Shown piece by piece: positions 28,110-36,657 of a stretch of 64,000 bases of DNA. Position 1 is the first letter of the stretch. Each line of letters starts with the position of its first letter. Under the pieces are notes generated by a model, which saw only the letters and a program-made list of their open reading frames with translations, did not search any database and was not told the origin of the DNA. A program made the translations under genes and the position numbers. Source of the DNA: Ruminococcus sp. (GTDB taxonomy: Bacteria; Bacillota; Clostridia; Oscillospirales; Ruminococcaceae); assembly GCA_015066705.1 (NCBI GenBank), contig SVNV01000002.1, positions 62,001-126,000 of the forward strand, in the 5' to 3' direction.

Positions 28110-29135
28110 ATGAATGCAAAGGATTTGATTTTTGATTTAATAAGCTCGACAGGGGTTTCCGGTGATGAATTTCCGGCAAGCGAAACTGCCGAAAAAGAGC
28201 TTTGTAAATTCTGTGAAACTGAAATAGACCATTTCGGCAATGTTATAGGATGCCGAGGAAAAATTGACGATAAAAAAGCTACGCTTCTTCTTGATGCACA
28301 CATTGACGAAATTGGCTTTATTGTAACTTATATAACTGATGACGGGTTTCTTAAAGTATCAAACTGTGGTGGAATCGACAGAAGACTTCTTCTTGCACAG
28401 CAGGTAACTATCTTCGGAAAAGAAAAGATTACCGGAATTATTACTTCAACACCACCTCACCTCGAAGAGGATGATAAGAAAGTCCCTAAGATTGACGATA
28501 TCTATATTGATACAGGACTTTCTAAGGAAGAATGTGAAAAGATTGTAAGCCTTGGTGACAGGGTTATTATTGCCAATAAACCGATAAGTCTTCAGGGTGA
28601 TAGAATAAGTGGAAAATCTCTTGATGACAGATGTGGTGTTGCTGTAATTCTTCGTGCTCTTGAATTGGTAAAAGATAAAAACCTTCCTGTTAATGTGGTT
28701 GTTTGTTTTTCAGCGCAGGAAGAAACAGGTGAGAGAGGTGCAAAAATTTCAGCATTTAAAATTCAGCCTGATTTTGCTGTTGCTATTGATGTTTCATTTG
28801 CACTTACAGCTGATGATAAGGAATATAAATGTGGAAAACTCGGACAAGGCCCTATGATTGGTATTGCGCCTTCACTGTCTAAAGAATTTTCAAACAGACT
28901 TGTAGACCTTGCCAAAAGCGAAGAAATACCATTCCAGCTTGAAGTTATGAATGGCGAAACCGGAACAAATGCTGACTGTATCGGCGTTACAGGAAAAGGC
29001 GTAAAAACTGTTACTCTTTCTGTACCTTTGAAGTATATGCATACTCCAGTGGAAGTGATTTCGATTGAAGATATTGAAAACTCAGCAAAACTTGTTGCTA
29101 AACTGCTTGAAAGAGGGGTGTATGCAGATGCTTAA
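28110..29135 (+). CDS. M42 family metallopeptidase (first of two)
   Basis: A dinuclear-zinc aminopeptidase of the M42 glutamyl aminopeptidase/'endoglucanase M' family, 341 aa. Metal ligands are visible in DAHIDEIG (His, Asp), SLDDRCG (bridging Asp), QEETGERG (catalytic Glu and ligand) and KYMHTPVEV (C-terminal His). ATG 28110 is chosen because GAGGGTGA lies about 10 nt upstream and the promoter overlaps the earlier ATG. It ends 8 bp inside the next gene, a paralogue. Likely substrates are cytoplasmic peptides. Confidence 0.92.
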   Translation: MNAKDLIFDLISSTGVSGDEFPASETAEKELCKFCETEIDHFGNVIGCRGKIDDKKATLLLDAHIDEIGFIVTYITDDGFLKVSNCGGIDRRLLLAQQVTIFGKEKITGIITSTPPHLEEDDKKVPKIDDIYIDTGLSKEECEKIVSLGDRVIIANKPISLQGDRISGKSLDDRCGVAVILRALELVKDKNLPVNVVVCFSAQEETGERGAKISAFKIQPDFAVAIDVSFALTADDKEYKCGKLGQGPMIGIAPSLSKEFSNRLVDLAKSEEIPFQLEVMNGETGTNADCIGVTGKGVKTVTLSVPLKYMHTPVEVISIEDIENSAKLVAKLLERGVYADA

Positions 29136-30147
29136 GAGACTTGAGACACTTTGTATGCTTAACGGAATTTCAGGTGATGAAAATGCAGTAAGAGATTATA
29201 TCTGTAAAGAAATAATTGGCTTTGCTGAATTTGAAATTGATAATCTTGGAAATGTAATAGCATTTAAAAAAGGAAAAAACACTCCTAAAAATAAAATTAT
29301 GATTTCAGCCCATATGGATGAAGTTGGAATGATAGTAAACTTTACAAATTCTGACGGAACTCTTAAGATTTCACCGGTTGGTGGTGTTGACCCGAGAGTT
29401 GTTTTTGGCAGACAGGTGATTGTGGGCAAAAATAAGATAAATGGTGTTATCGGTGCAAAGGCTGTTCATAACCTTACTGCAGATGAGAAGGATAAAGCTG
29501 TTACCTTTGATAATATGTATATTGATATCGGTTGCGATAACAAGGAAGAAGCTAAAAAGCTTGTTTCTCTTGGAGATAGCGTTACTTTTTCTTCTGAATT
29601 TATAGAATTCGGCGACGGATTTGTAAAGGGAAAAGCTATCGACGACAGGGCAGGCTGTGCTGTTATGCTTGAAATGCTAAAGTCTGACCTTGAATATGAC
29701 ACATATTTTACTTTTGTTGTTCAGGAGGAAATCGGACTCAGAGGCTCAAGATGTGCGGCTTTTTCTGTTGAACCTGATTATGCACTAGTAATCGAGTCGA
29801 CTACTGCTGCTGATATCCCGTCAGCAAGTGGTGCAGACAGAGTATGTGAACTTAAAAAAGGTCCTGTTGTTTCATTTATGGACAGGTCTACAATTTATAA
29901 TAAAGAGCTTTATAACCTTGCTTTTGATTGTGCAAAGGAGCTTGATATTCCTTGCCAGACAAAAACAAGAGTTGCAGGTGGTAACGACGCGGGAGCTATT
30001 CATCTTTCAAGATGCGGAGTTAAAACTGTTGCTGTGTCTGTACCTACAAGATACCTTCATTCACCTTCCTGCGTAATAAATAAAGATGATTACTTCAATA
30101 CTTTTAAGCTTGTAAAGGCTTTGACAGATAGGATTTATAACAGATGA
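29128..30147 (+). CDS. M42 family metallopeptidase (second of two)
   Basis: 339 aa, paralogue of the preceding gene. Ligand motifs SAHMDEVG, AIDDRAG, QEEIGLRGSR and RYLHSPSCVI are all present. ATG 29128 has AGAGGGG about 9 nt upstream; an ATG at 29122 is too close to it. The tandem pair may assemble as mixed tetrahedral complexes or differ in peptide preference, as reported for other multi-copy M42 sets; that is inference. Confidence 0.92.
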   Translation: MLKRLETLCMLNGISGDENAVRDYICKEIIGFAEFEIDNLGNVIAFKKGKNTPKNKIMISAHMDEVGMIVNFTNSDGTLKISPVGGVDPRVVFGRQVIVGKNKINGVIGAKAVHNLTADEKDKAVTFDNMYIDIGCDNKEEAKKLVSLGDSVTFSSEFIEFGDGFVKGKAIDDRAGCAVMLEMLKSDLEYDTYFTFVVQEEIGLRGSRCAAFSVEPDYALVIESTTAADIPSASGADRVCELKKGPVVSFMDRSTIYNKELYNLAFDCAKELDIPCQTKTRVAGGNDAGAIHLSRCGVKTVAVSVPTRYLHSPSCVINKDDYFNTFKLVKALTDRIYNR

Positions 30148-30911
30148 TAAAAAAACTTGACAAAATAACCTCGGATTTCTTTTTGAAGCTCACCGATGAC
30201 CACTATAAAAGACGTGTTATTTCTAACTTTGACGCTTATGGAACAAAGTATGATTTCTGTTGCTTTTTCGGACTGTTCAGGGAGAATGATGAGCTTCTTG
30301 CTTTGATAAATCAGTTTAACTCCACGATGGTTGTTTCTTGTAAGGATAATGCTGATTTTTCTGAAATGTTCTGCGAGGACTTGCTTACTCTTATTTTTAT
30401 GAATAAGCCACAAACTGTTGAAATGAATGTCATACTCGCTGATAAAATCAAGGACAAGCTTTCTGAATACGAGAAATGCGATAGAACTGAATTTGAATTT
30501 GTGTCTAAGAACCATCTTCCTAATATGCTTGTTGACGAGTGTCCTAAGCTTGATGATGTGTTTTCCGTTCTTAAGACAAGCTTTCCGGTGATTGCAAATA
30601 GCTATGATTTGTGGCTTACAGATACTTCGCATAAGATAAGACACGGACTTTCTCAATGCTTTATGCTGGGAAATTTTACCACGGCCACAATCCAGTATAT
30701 CTGCGATAATACGGCACTCGTTGGACACGTTGCTACCATTCCGGAGGAAAGAGGACGATTTCACGCAAGAAAGCTTCTTTACTGGCTTGGGGAAAAGCTC
30801 AATAAAGAGGGCGTAAATGTACGACTTTTTGCAAGAAGCCACAGGGTTTCCTACTATGAGGAAATCGGTTTTAAGGAAATCGGGAGAGATATTGTTTTTG
30901 AAAGGATTTAG
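30144..30911 (+). CDS. GNAT family N-acetyltransferase-like protein
   Basis: 255 aa. The C-terminal third has the GNAT acetyl-CoA binding pattern: HVATIPEERGRFHARKLLYW (strand 4 and pyrophosphate loop, RGRFHARK standing for the usual R/Q-x-x-G-x-G/A) and the ending VSYYEEIGFKEIGR. The first 150 residues do not match a domain I recognise. It overlaps the second M42 gene by 4 bp (ATGA), so it is translationally coupled. Substrate unknown. Confidence 0.75.
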   Translation: MIKKLDKITSDFFLKLTDDHYKRRVISNFDAYGTKYDFCCFFGLFRENDELLALINQFNSTMVVSCKDNADFSEMFCEDLLTLIFMNKPQTVEMNVILADKIKDKLSEYEKCDRTEFEFVSKNHLPNMLVDECPKLDDVFSVLKTSFPVIANSYDLWLTDTSHKIRHGLSQCFMLGNFTTATIQYICDNTALVGHVATIPEERGRFHARKLLYWLGEKLNKEGVNVRLFARSHRVSYYEEIGFKEIGRDIVFERI

Positions 30912-30914
30912 TAT

Positions 30915-32180
30915 ATGAACTACTTTGGCATAGATGAAAAACTGCTGGAAATTGCTGAAAAAGCTGAGGAAATGTGTAAAAAACAGTTTTCTCAGATAGA
31001 TAAAAACAGCTATGAAAACGGTCAGAAGGTGCTCAAGGCTTTTATTGATAATCGAGTTAGTGAAAGCTGTCTCAAAGGCACTACAGGTTATGGATATGGC
31101 GACCTTGGTAGAGATACAATAGACAAGGTTTTTGCACAGGCTTTTGGTGGTGAGGACGCTGTTGTCAGACACACCTTTGTCAACGGAACACACGCACTTT
31201 CTACAGCACTGTTTGGAGTTTTGAGACCTGGTGATACACTTCTCACACTTACAGGAAAGCCTTATGATACACTTGAAGAAATCATCGGTATCAGAGGTGA
31301 AGTCGGAAAGGGTAGCCTTAAGGATTTCGGAGTGAAATATTCACAGATTGACCTTATAGATGAAAAGGTTCCTGATTATGATGTGATTTCAGAAAAGGCT
31401 AAAGTTGCAAAGGTTGCATATATTCAGCGTTCACGAGGATATTCCCTCAGACCTTCACTGCCTGTTGAAGTTATCGGAAAGATGGCTGAAACGGCAAAGA
31501 AAGCCAATCCTGATATTATAGTTATGGTTGATAACTGCTATGGTGAATTTGTTGAAACAAGAGAACCACTTCAGGTTGGTGCTGATTTGATAATCGGCTC
31601 ACTTATCAAAAACCCTGGTGGTGCAATCGCTTCTACCGGCGGATATATTGCCGGAAGAGCTGACCTTGTTGAAATGTGTGCAGACAGACTTACTTGTGTC
31701 GGAATGGGAAAAGAAGTTGGGTGCTCACTTAACCAGAACAGAGAAATGCTTCTCGGCTTCTTTATGGCACCTGAAATTGTTGCAAACGCACTTAAAACAT
31801 CTGTGTTTGCTTGTCATTTCTTTAACCTACTTGGATTTAATACTTTTCCTGAGGCTAGTGAAACAAGAACTGATATAATAGCTTCAATCTGTCTCGGAAA
31901 CGAAGAAAACCTTACTGCTTTTTGTCAGGGAATTCAAAAAGGCTCGCCGGTTGATAGCTATGTTTCACCTGAGGCGTGGGATATGCCCGGATATGATAGT
32001 AAGGTAATCATGGCTGCCGGTGCATTTACAATGGGAGCATCTATCGAATTATCTGCTGATGCGCCAATAAGAGAACCTTTTGCGGCGTGGCTTCAGGGCG
32101 GAATTACATATGCTTCCGGAAAAACTGGCGTAATTATGGCGGCTCAGGAAATGATTAACAGAAATCTTTTGAAAATATAA
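30915..32180 (+). CDS. PLP-dependent 'aluminium resistance'/methionine gamma-lyase family protein
   Basis: 421 aa, fold type I PLP enzyme of the Alum_res family (YnbB in Bacillus). Typical blocks are KGTTGYGYGDLGRDTID, VNGTHALSTALFG, MVDNCYGEFVE and SLIKNPGGAIASTGGYIAG, which holds the PLP-binding Lys. Annotated members are called cystathionine/methionine gamma-lyase-like, but their physiological reaction is not well defined. AAAGGA lies about 7 nt before the start. The gap to the previous gene is 3 bp. Confidence 0.9.
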   Translation: MNYFGIDEKLLEIAEKAEEMCKKQFSQIDKNSYENGQKVLKAFIDNRVSESCLKGTTGYGYGDLGRDTIDKVFAQAFGGEDAVVRHTFVNGTHALSTALFGVLRPGDTLLTLTGKPYDTLEEIIGIRGEVGKGSLKDFGVKYSQIDLIDEKVPDYDVISEKAKVAKVAYIQRSRGYSLRPSLPVEVIGKMAETAKKANPDIIVMVDNCYGEFVETREPLQVGADLIIGSLIKNPGGAIASTGGYIAGRADLVEMCADRLTCVGMGKEVGCSLNQNREMLLGFFMAPEIVANALKTSVFACHFFNLLGFNTFPEASETRTDIIASICLGNEENLTAFCQGIQKGSPVDSYVSPEAWDMPGYDSKVIMAAGAFTMGASIELSADAPIREPFAAWLQGGITYASGKTGVIMAAQEMINRNLLKI

Positions 32181-32194
32181 TGGAGGTTACCGAT

Positions 32195-33154
32195 ATGTCT
32201 GATATTTATACTTTGCCACTTGATGAAATAGTAAATGAGTTTAAACTGGAAATTATTTATACCCCAAAAGACCCAAAGGATATTCTTATTAAAAATAATG
32301 ACGTAAACAGACCAGGACTTCAGCTTATGGGATTTTATGAATACTTTAATGCTGAAAGAATTCAGATTTGCGGTAATATGGAATTTGCATATATGAAGTC
32401 TATCAATGAGGATGTCAGACGTGCAAGACTTGATACACTTTTTGCTACTCAGATTCCACTTTTTGTTGTTGCAAGAGGAATTGAACTTTATCCTGAAATG
32501 ATTGAGCTTGCTGAAAAATACGGTGTTCCTCTTATGAGAACAGAACGTTCAACAGGCGAGTTTATTGCGGCTCTTATTGCGTTTCTTAACCTTAAGCTCG
32601 CACCAAGAATCACAAGACACGGTGTACTTATCGAAGTTTATGGCGAAGGTGTACTTATCGTCGGCGAAAGTGGCGTAGGTAAGTCTGAAACAGCTATTGA
32701 ACTTGTTAAGCGTGGACATAGACTTGTTGCCGACGATGCTGTTGAAATCAAAAGAGTTTCAAATATAAGCCTTGTTGGTTCTTCACCTGATAACATCAGA
32801 CACTTTCTTGAGCTTCGAGGTATCGGTATTGTAAATACAAGAAGACTTTTTGGTGTGGGTGCTGTTAAGGTATCTGAAAAAATCAATATGATTATTGAGC
32901 TCGAAATGTGGGATAGCGATAAGGTTTATGACAGAATGGGCGTTGATAATGAATACGTTTCTATTCTCGGAGTTAAGGTGCCAAGCCTGACTATTCCTGT
33001 AAAACCAGGTAGAAACCTTGCGATGATTATTGAAGTTGCAGCAATGAATAACAGACAGAAGAAGATGGGTTATAACGCTGCCGAAGAACTTCTCAGCAAT
33101 CTCGGACTTCAGATTGATAAGAAGGATAAGGTTAAGAGCTGGGACGAAATTTAA
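32195..33154 (+). CDS. hprK: HPr kinase/phosphorylase
   Basis: Phosphorylates and dephosphorylates HPr at Ser46 and so controls carbon catabolite repression in Firmicutes. 319 aa. Walker A GESGVGKS (about residues 157-164), the adjacent VADDAVEI segment and the HprK signature LRGIGIVNTRRLFG are intact. ATG 32195 is chosen because GGAGG is 8 nt upstream; the ATG at 32180 contains that ribosome site. No HPr or Crh gene is present in this window. Confidence 0.96.
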   Translation: MSDIYTLPLDEIVNEFKLEIIYTPKDPKDILIKNNDVNRPGLQLMGFYEYFNAERIQICGNMEFAYMKSINEDVRRARLDTLFATQIPLFVVARGIELYPEMIELAEKYGVPLMRTERSTGEFIAALIAFLNLKLAPRITRHGVLIEVYGEGVLIVGESGVGKSETAIELVKRGHRLVADDAVEIKRVSNISLVGSSPDNIRHFLELRGIGIVNTRRLFGVGAVKVSEKINMIIELEMWDSDKVYDRMGVDNEYVSILGVKVPSLTIPVKPGRNLAMIIEVAAMNNRQKKMGYNAAEELLSNLGLQIDKKDKVKSWDEI

Positions 33155-33172
33155 CTAAGGATTGACTTTTAG

Positions 33173-33895
33173 ATGAAACTTATTGCGGATTTGCATACAC
33201 ATACAATAGCCTCTACTCACGCTTATTCTACCATAACAGAAAACTGTAAGTGGGCTAAAATCAATGGTATAGAGCTTGTTGCAATGACAGACCATACAGA
33301 AAAAATGCCTGATTCACCACACTATTGGCATTTTGAAAATCTGCGTATTTTACCTCGTAAAATTGATGATATAATTGTTCTAAAAGGCGCAGAAACAAAT
33401 ATAATTGATTTTGACGGGAATATTGACCTTCCTGAAAGTTCTCTTGAAAATCTGGAGTGGGTTATTGCATCTATGCATAATGAGGTTCTAAAGCAGGGAA
33501 CTGTTGAGGAAATCACAGAAACCTACTTGAAAGCTATGAAAAATCCACATATTGATATGATAGGTCACCCGACAACTGCGTATTTTCAATGTGATTTTGA
33601 GCGACTTGTCAAAGGGGCAGTTGAAAATAACAAAATTCTTGAAATCAACGAAAGCTCGGTAAACTATAAAAAAGGTAGCCGTGAAAATAGCTATGAGCTT
33701 TTGAAAATCTGTAAGAAATATAATGCTCTTGTAGCTGTAAATACTGATAGTCATTTTTGTCAGAATGTAGGAATAGCTCCAACTGCTATGAAAATTCTTG
33801 AGGAATGTGAATTTCCGGAAAGACTTGTTATAAATTCAAGTATGGAAAGACTTTCTGACTGGATTTATAATAAGCGTAATATTAAACTTTTGTAG
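33173..33895 (+). CDS. PHP-domain phosphatase (YcdX-like)
   Basis: 240 aa. Starts LIADLHTHTIAS, the first PHP motif, followed by MTDHTE, ASMHNEV, MIGHPTT and AVNTDSHF, which supply the His/Asp ligands of the trinuclear metal site. This layout matches YcdX-like phosphatases/phosphoesterases rather than histidinol phosphatase. AAGGA lies upstream; co-directional with hprK (18-bp gap) and murB (11-bp gap). Confidence 0.9.
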   Translation: MKLIADLHTHTIASTHAYSTITENCKWAKINGIELVAMTDHTEKMPDSPHYWHFENLRILPRKIDDIIVLKGAETNIIDFDGNIDLPESSLENLEWVIASMHNEVLKQGTVEEITETYLKAMKNPHIDMIGHPTTAYFQCDFERLVKGAVENNKILEINESSVNYKKGSRENSYELLKICKKYNALVAVNTDSHFCQNVGIAPTAMKILEECEFPERLVINSSMERLSDWIYNKRNIKLL

Positions 33896-33906
33896 GGGTG
33901 TGAAAC

Positions 33907-34818
33907 TTGGAAAAGATAAATTCTTTGATAGGTTTTTGTGAAGATTTAAACTGTGAAGTGAGAAAAAGTCAGCTTCTCAGAGATTATACAACCTTTAAAA
34001 TCGGTGGAGAATGTCCTGCTGTGATTTTGCCGTCAGATACAGATATGCTTTGTGAAATCATAAAAAAGATTAAGGCACTTGACGTTAAATTCACCGTAAT
34101 CGGCAACGGCTCAAATCTTCTTTGTGACGATAAAGGTTTTAACGGAGTAGTTATCAAAATCGGAAAAAATATGGATAGTATTTCTCTTGTGAATGATACT
34201 ACTATCTCAGTTTCAGCAGGCACTTCTCTAAAAAAGCTTTGTAATTATGCACTTGATAACAGCCTTACAGGACTTGAATTTGCTTATGGAATTCCTGGTA
34301 CTGTGGGTGGTGCTGTGTTTATGAATGCAGGCGCTTATGACGGAGAAATCAAACAGGTTATTGTAAGCTGTGAAACTGTTGATATGAATGGTAATATAAA
34401 AAAATACACAAAAGAAGAAATGGATTTGTCCTATCGTCATAGTGCTTTTCAGAGTAAAGACGAGATAATCGTTTCTGCTGTTTTTGAACTTAAAAAAGGC
34501 GATAAAGACCTTATCAGCGAAAAAATGAACGACCTTATGTCAAGACGTAAGGAAAAGCAACCCCTTGACCTTCCTAATGCAGGCTCAACCTTTAAAAGAC
34601 CTGTGGGACAGTTTGCGGGTAAGCTTATTCAGGACTGTGGTCTCAGAGGCTTCAGAATGGGCGGTGCTATGGTTTCTGATAAACACTGCGGTTTTGTTGT
34701 AAATAAAGAAAATGCAACCTTTGATGACGTGATGTCGGTTATCAGTCAGGTGCAGGATAAGGTTTTGAAAGAAACAGGTTTTTTGCTTGAGTGTGAAGTT
34801 AAGATTTTGAAATATTAA
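33907..34818 (+). CDS. murB: UDP-N-acetylenolpyruvoylglucosamine reductase
   Basis: The NADPH- and FAD-dependent second step of UDP-MurNAc synthesis. 303 aa, type II MurB. FAD-binding segments GNGSNLLCDDKGFNG and AYGIPGTVGGAVFMNAGAYD; YRHSAFQ; catalytic Ser in NAGSTFKRP; C-terminal catalytic Glu in LLECEVKIL. It starts at TTG 33907 with AGGGGTG 6 nt upstream. Confidence 0.96.
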   Translation: MEKINSLIGFCEDLNCEVRKSQLLRDYTTFKIGGECPAVILPSDTDMLCEIIKKIKALDVKFTVIGNGSNLLCDDKGFNGVVIKIGKNMDSISLVNDTTISVSAGTSLKKLCNYALDNSLTGLEFAYGIPGTVGGAVFMNAGAYDGEIKQVIVSCETVDMNGNIKKYTKEEMDLSYRHSAFQSKDEIIVSAVFELKKGDKDLISEKMNDLMSRRKEKQPLDLPNAGSTFKRPVGQFAGKLIQDCGLRGFRMGGAMVSDKHCGFVVNKENATFDDVMSVISQVQDKVLKETGFLLECEVKILKY

Positions 34819-34829
34819 GGAGTGGTTTT

Positions 34830-35690
34830 ATGCAGTTTGTTGTAGTTACAGGTATGTCAGGAAGCGGAAAATCTACCGCTGTTGACGTGCTTGAGGATAT
34901 GGGATATTACTGTATTGATAATATGCCACCAGAGCTTATTCCTAAGTTTGCAAACATCTGCACCAAATCAGATGGAAAGATTACAAAGGTTGCCTTTGTG
35001 GTTGATATAAGAGGGGGAGACTTCTTTTTACAGCTTAATGATACCATCAACGAACTACGTTCAAATCATTTTGATGTAAAAGTACTTTTCCTTGACTCTA
35101 ATGATGATGTAATTGTAAGAAGATATAAAGAAACACGTCGTAAACACCCTCTTGATGAGGTTTGCTCCGGAAATATCAAGCGAGCTGTTATCAGCGAAAG
35201 AGATATGCTTTCGGGAATTAAGGAATATGCTGATTATTACGTTGATACCTCCTATACTTCAGCAGGTCAGTTCAAACAGCGTATTTATGATATTTTCCTT
35301 GATGAAAATGACGATTTTATGCATATCGACGTTGTATCCTTTGGTTTTAAATTCGGAAACTATACTGAAGCTGACCTTGTGTTTGACGTAAGGTGCCTGC
35401 CGAACCCTTTTTATGTTCCTGAACTTAAAAATAAGACAGGCCTTCAGAGTGAGGTTTCTGGATATGTACTTGGCTTTGAGGAAGCACAGACACTTCTTGC
35501 AAAATTAAAGGATTTGATTGATTTTCTTATTCCGCTTTATAAAAAAGAAGGAAAATCACAGCTTGTAATCGCTTTTGGCTGTACAGGTGGAAAACACAGG
35601 TCTGTAACATTTGCTGAAGCTATTGCACAGCACCTGACTGACGAAAAGCTTAAAATCAGAATAACTCACAGAGATATTGAAAAACACTGA
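34830..35690 (+). CDS. rapZ: RapZ/YvcJ family nucleotide-binding protein
   Basis: 286 aa. Walker A GMSGSGKST (residues 8-16) and the C-terminal signature FGCTGGKHRSV are the two hallmarks of the RapZ/YvcJ family. In E. coli RapZ guides RNase E to the GlmZ small RNA; the Firmicute YvcJ is a GTPase/ATPase with a less clear role linked to competence and cell wall precursors. It lies between murB (11 bp) and whiA (14 bp). The usual middle gene yvcK is missing. Confidence 0.94.
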   Translation: MQFVVVTGMSGSGKSTAVDVLEDMGYYCIDNMPPELIPKFANICTKSDGKITKVAFVVDIRGGDFFLQLNDTINELRSNHFDVKVLFLDSNDDVIVRRYKETRRKHPLDEVCSGNIKRAVISERDMLSGIKEYADYYVDTSYTSAGQFKQRIYDIFLDENDDFMHIDVVSFGFKFGNYTEADLVFDVRCLPNPFYVPELKNKTGLQSEVSGYVLGFEEAQTLLAKLKDLIDFLIPLYKKEGKSQLVIAFGCTGGKHRSVTFAEAIAQHLTDEKLKIRITHRDIEKH

Positions 35691-35704
35691 CGAAAGGACA
35701 AATT

Positions 35705-36628
35705 ATGGAATCATTTTCATTTCGTGCCAAAAATGAAATACTTGATGAGATAGATTCACGCCCTAAGGCTGAGGCATGCTTGCTGGGAATACTTTATACC
35801 TGTAAGGAATTCAGCCCTGAAGGTATTCTTTTCGTAACTGAAAACGAAAAAACTCTGCAGTTTTTCGTGAGAAGTATAAATAAAATCTGCGAAAATGAAA
35901 GTGCTGTAAAAGTTACGCATAATAAAAAGACAAAATCAACTGTTTTTACTGCTGAAGTAGATAGAGAAAATGCAACAAGGCTTTTTTCTTATTATAAAAT
36001 TTCAGAGGATTTTGCTGATAATAACTACGAAAAAGCTACACTTCCTAAGAAAAAATTTCTTCCTCAGCTTTTTGGAGGGGCTTTTATTTCATGTGGAAGT
36101 ATAAGTGACCCTAATAAAGATTATCATTTTGAACTTGTTTTTCAGAATATTGCTCTTTGTAACTTTTTCGGACTTCTAATTATCGAAAACTACGGCATAA
36201 TTCCTAAACAGACCGAGAGGAAAAATTCTCAGGTGGTTTACATAAAGGAAAGCGAAAATATTGAGGATATGCTTACACTTATGGGGGCAGTAAACAGCTC
36301 ACTTGAAATTATGAATATCAAAATTTTAAAGGATATAAGAAATAAAATCAACCGTGCTGTAAACTGTGATAATGCCAATATTGAAAAGACTTTAAGAGCA
36401 TCTGAAAAGCAGATTGAAGATATTGAACTTATCGAAAGCACAATCGGTTTTGGTGAGCTTTCTGAGGATTTGAGGGAAATTGCTGAGCTTCGACTTGAAA
36501 ATCCTGATTATAACTTAAAGGAATTGGGACAAGCTCTGAGTAAGCCGATTTCGAGAAGCGGTGCTAACCACAGACTTGCAAGAATTTCAAAGATTGCTGA
36601 TGATATAAGAAAAAAACAGGGGAATTAA
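35705..36628 (+). CDS. whiA: DNA-binding protein WhiA
   Basis: 307 aa. The N-terminal degenerate LAGLIDADG homing-endonuclease-like region begins FSFRAKNEILD and includes FLPQLFGGAFISCGSISDP. The C-terminal helix-turn-helix contains LRLENPDYNLKELGQAL and ISRSGANHRL. WhiA influences cell division and chromosome segregation in Firmicutes. 29 bp separate it from dnaE. Confidence 0.94.
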   Translation: MESFSFRAKNEILDEIDSRPKAEACLLGILYTCKEFSPEGILFVTENEKTLQFFVRSINKICENESAVKVTHNKKTKSTVFTAEVDRENATRLFSYYKISEDFADNNYEKATLPKKKFLPQLFGGAFISCGSISDPNKDYHFELVFQNIALCNFFGLLIIENYGIIPKQTERKNSQVVYIKESENIEDMLTLMGAVNSSLEIMNIKILKDIRNKINRAVNCDNANIEKTLRASEKQIEDIELIESTIGFGELSEDLREIAELRLENPDYNLKELGQALSKPISRSGANHRLARISKIADDIRKKQGN

Positions 36629-36657
36629 CCTTTAAAAATATATGGGAAAGAGGTGAT

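Noticed and set aside
30135..31193. Long - strand open frame opposite the GNAT and Alum_res genes
   Set aside because: It mirrors two well-supported + strand genes, has no ribosome site and its protein is a low-complexity Ser/Phe/Ile-rich shadow.
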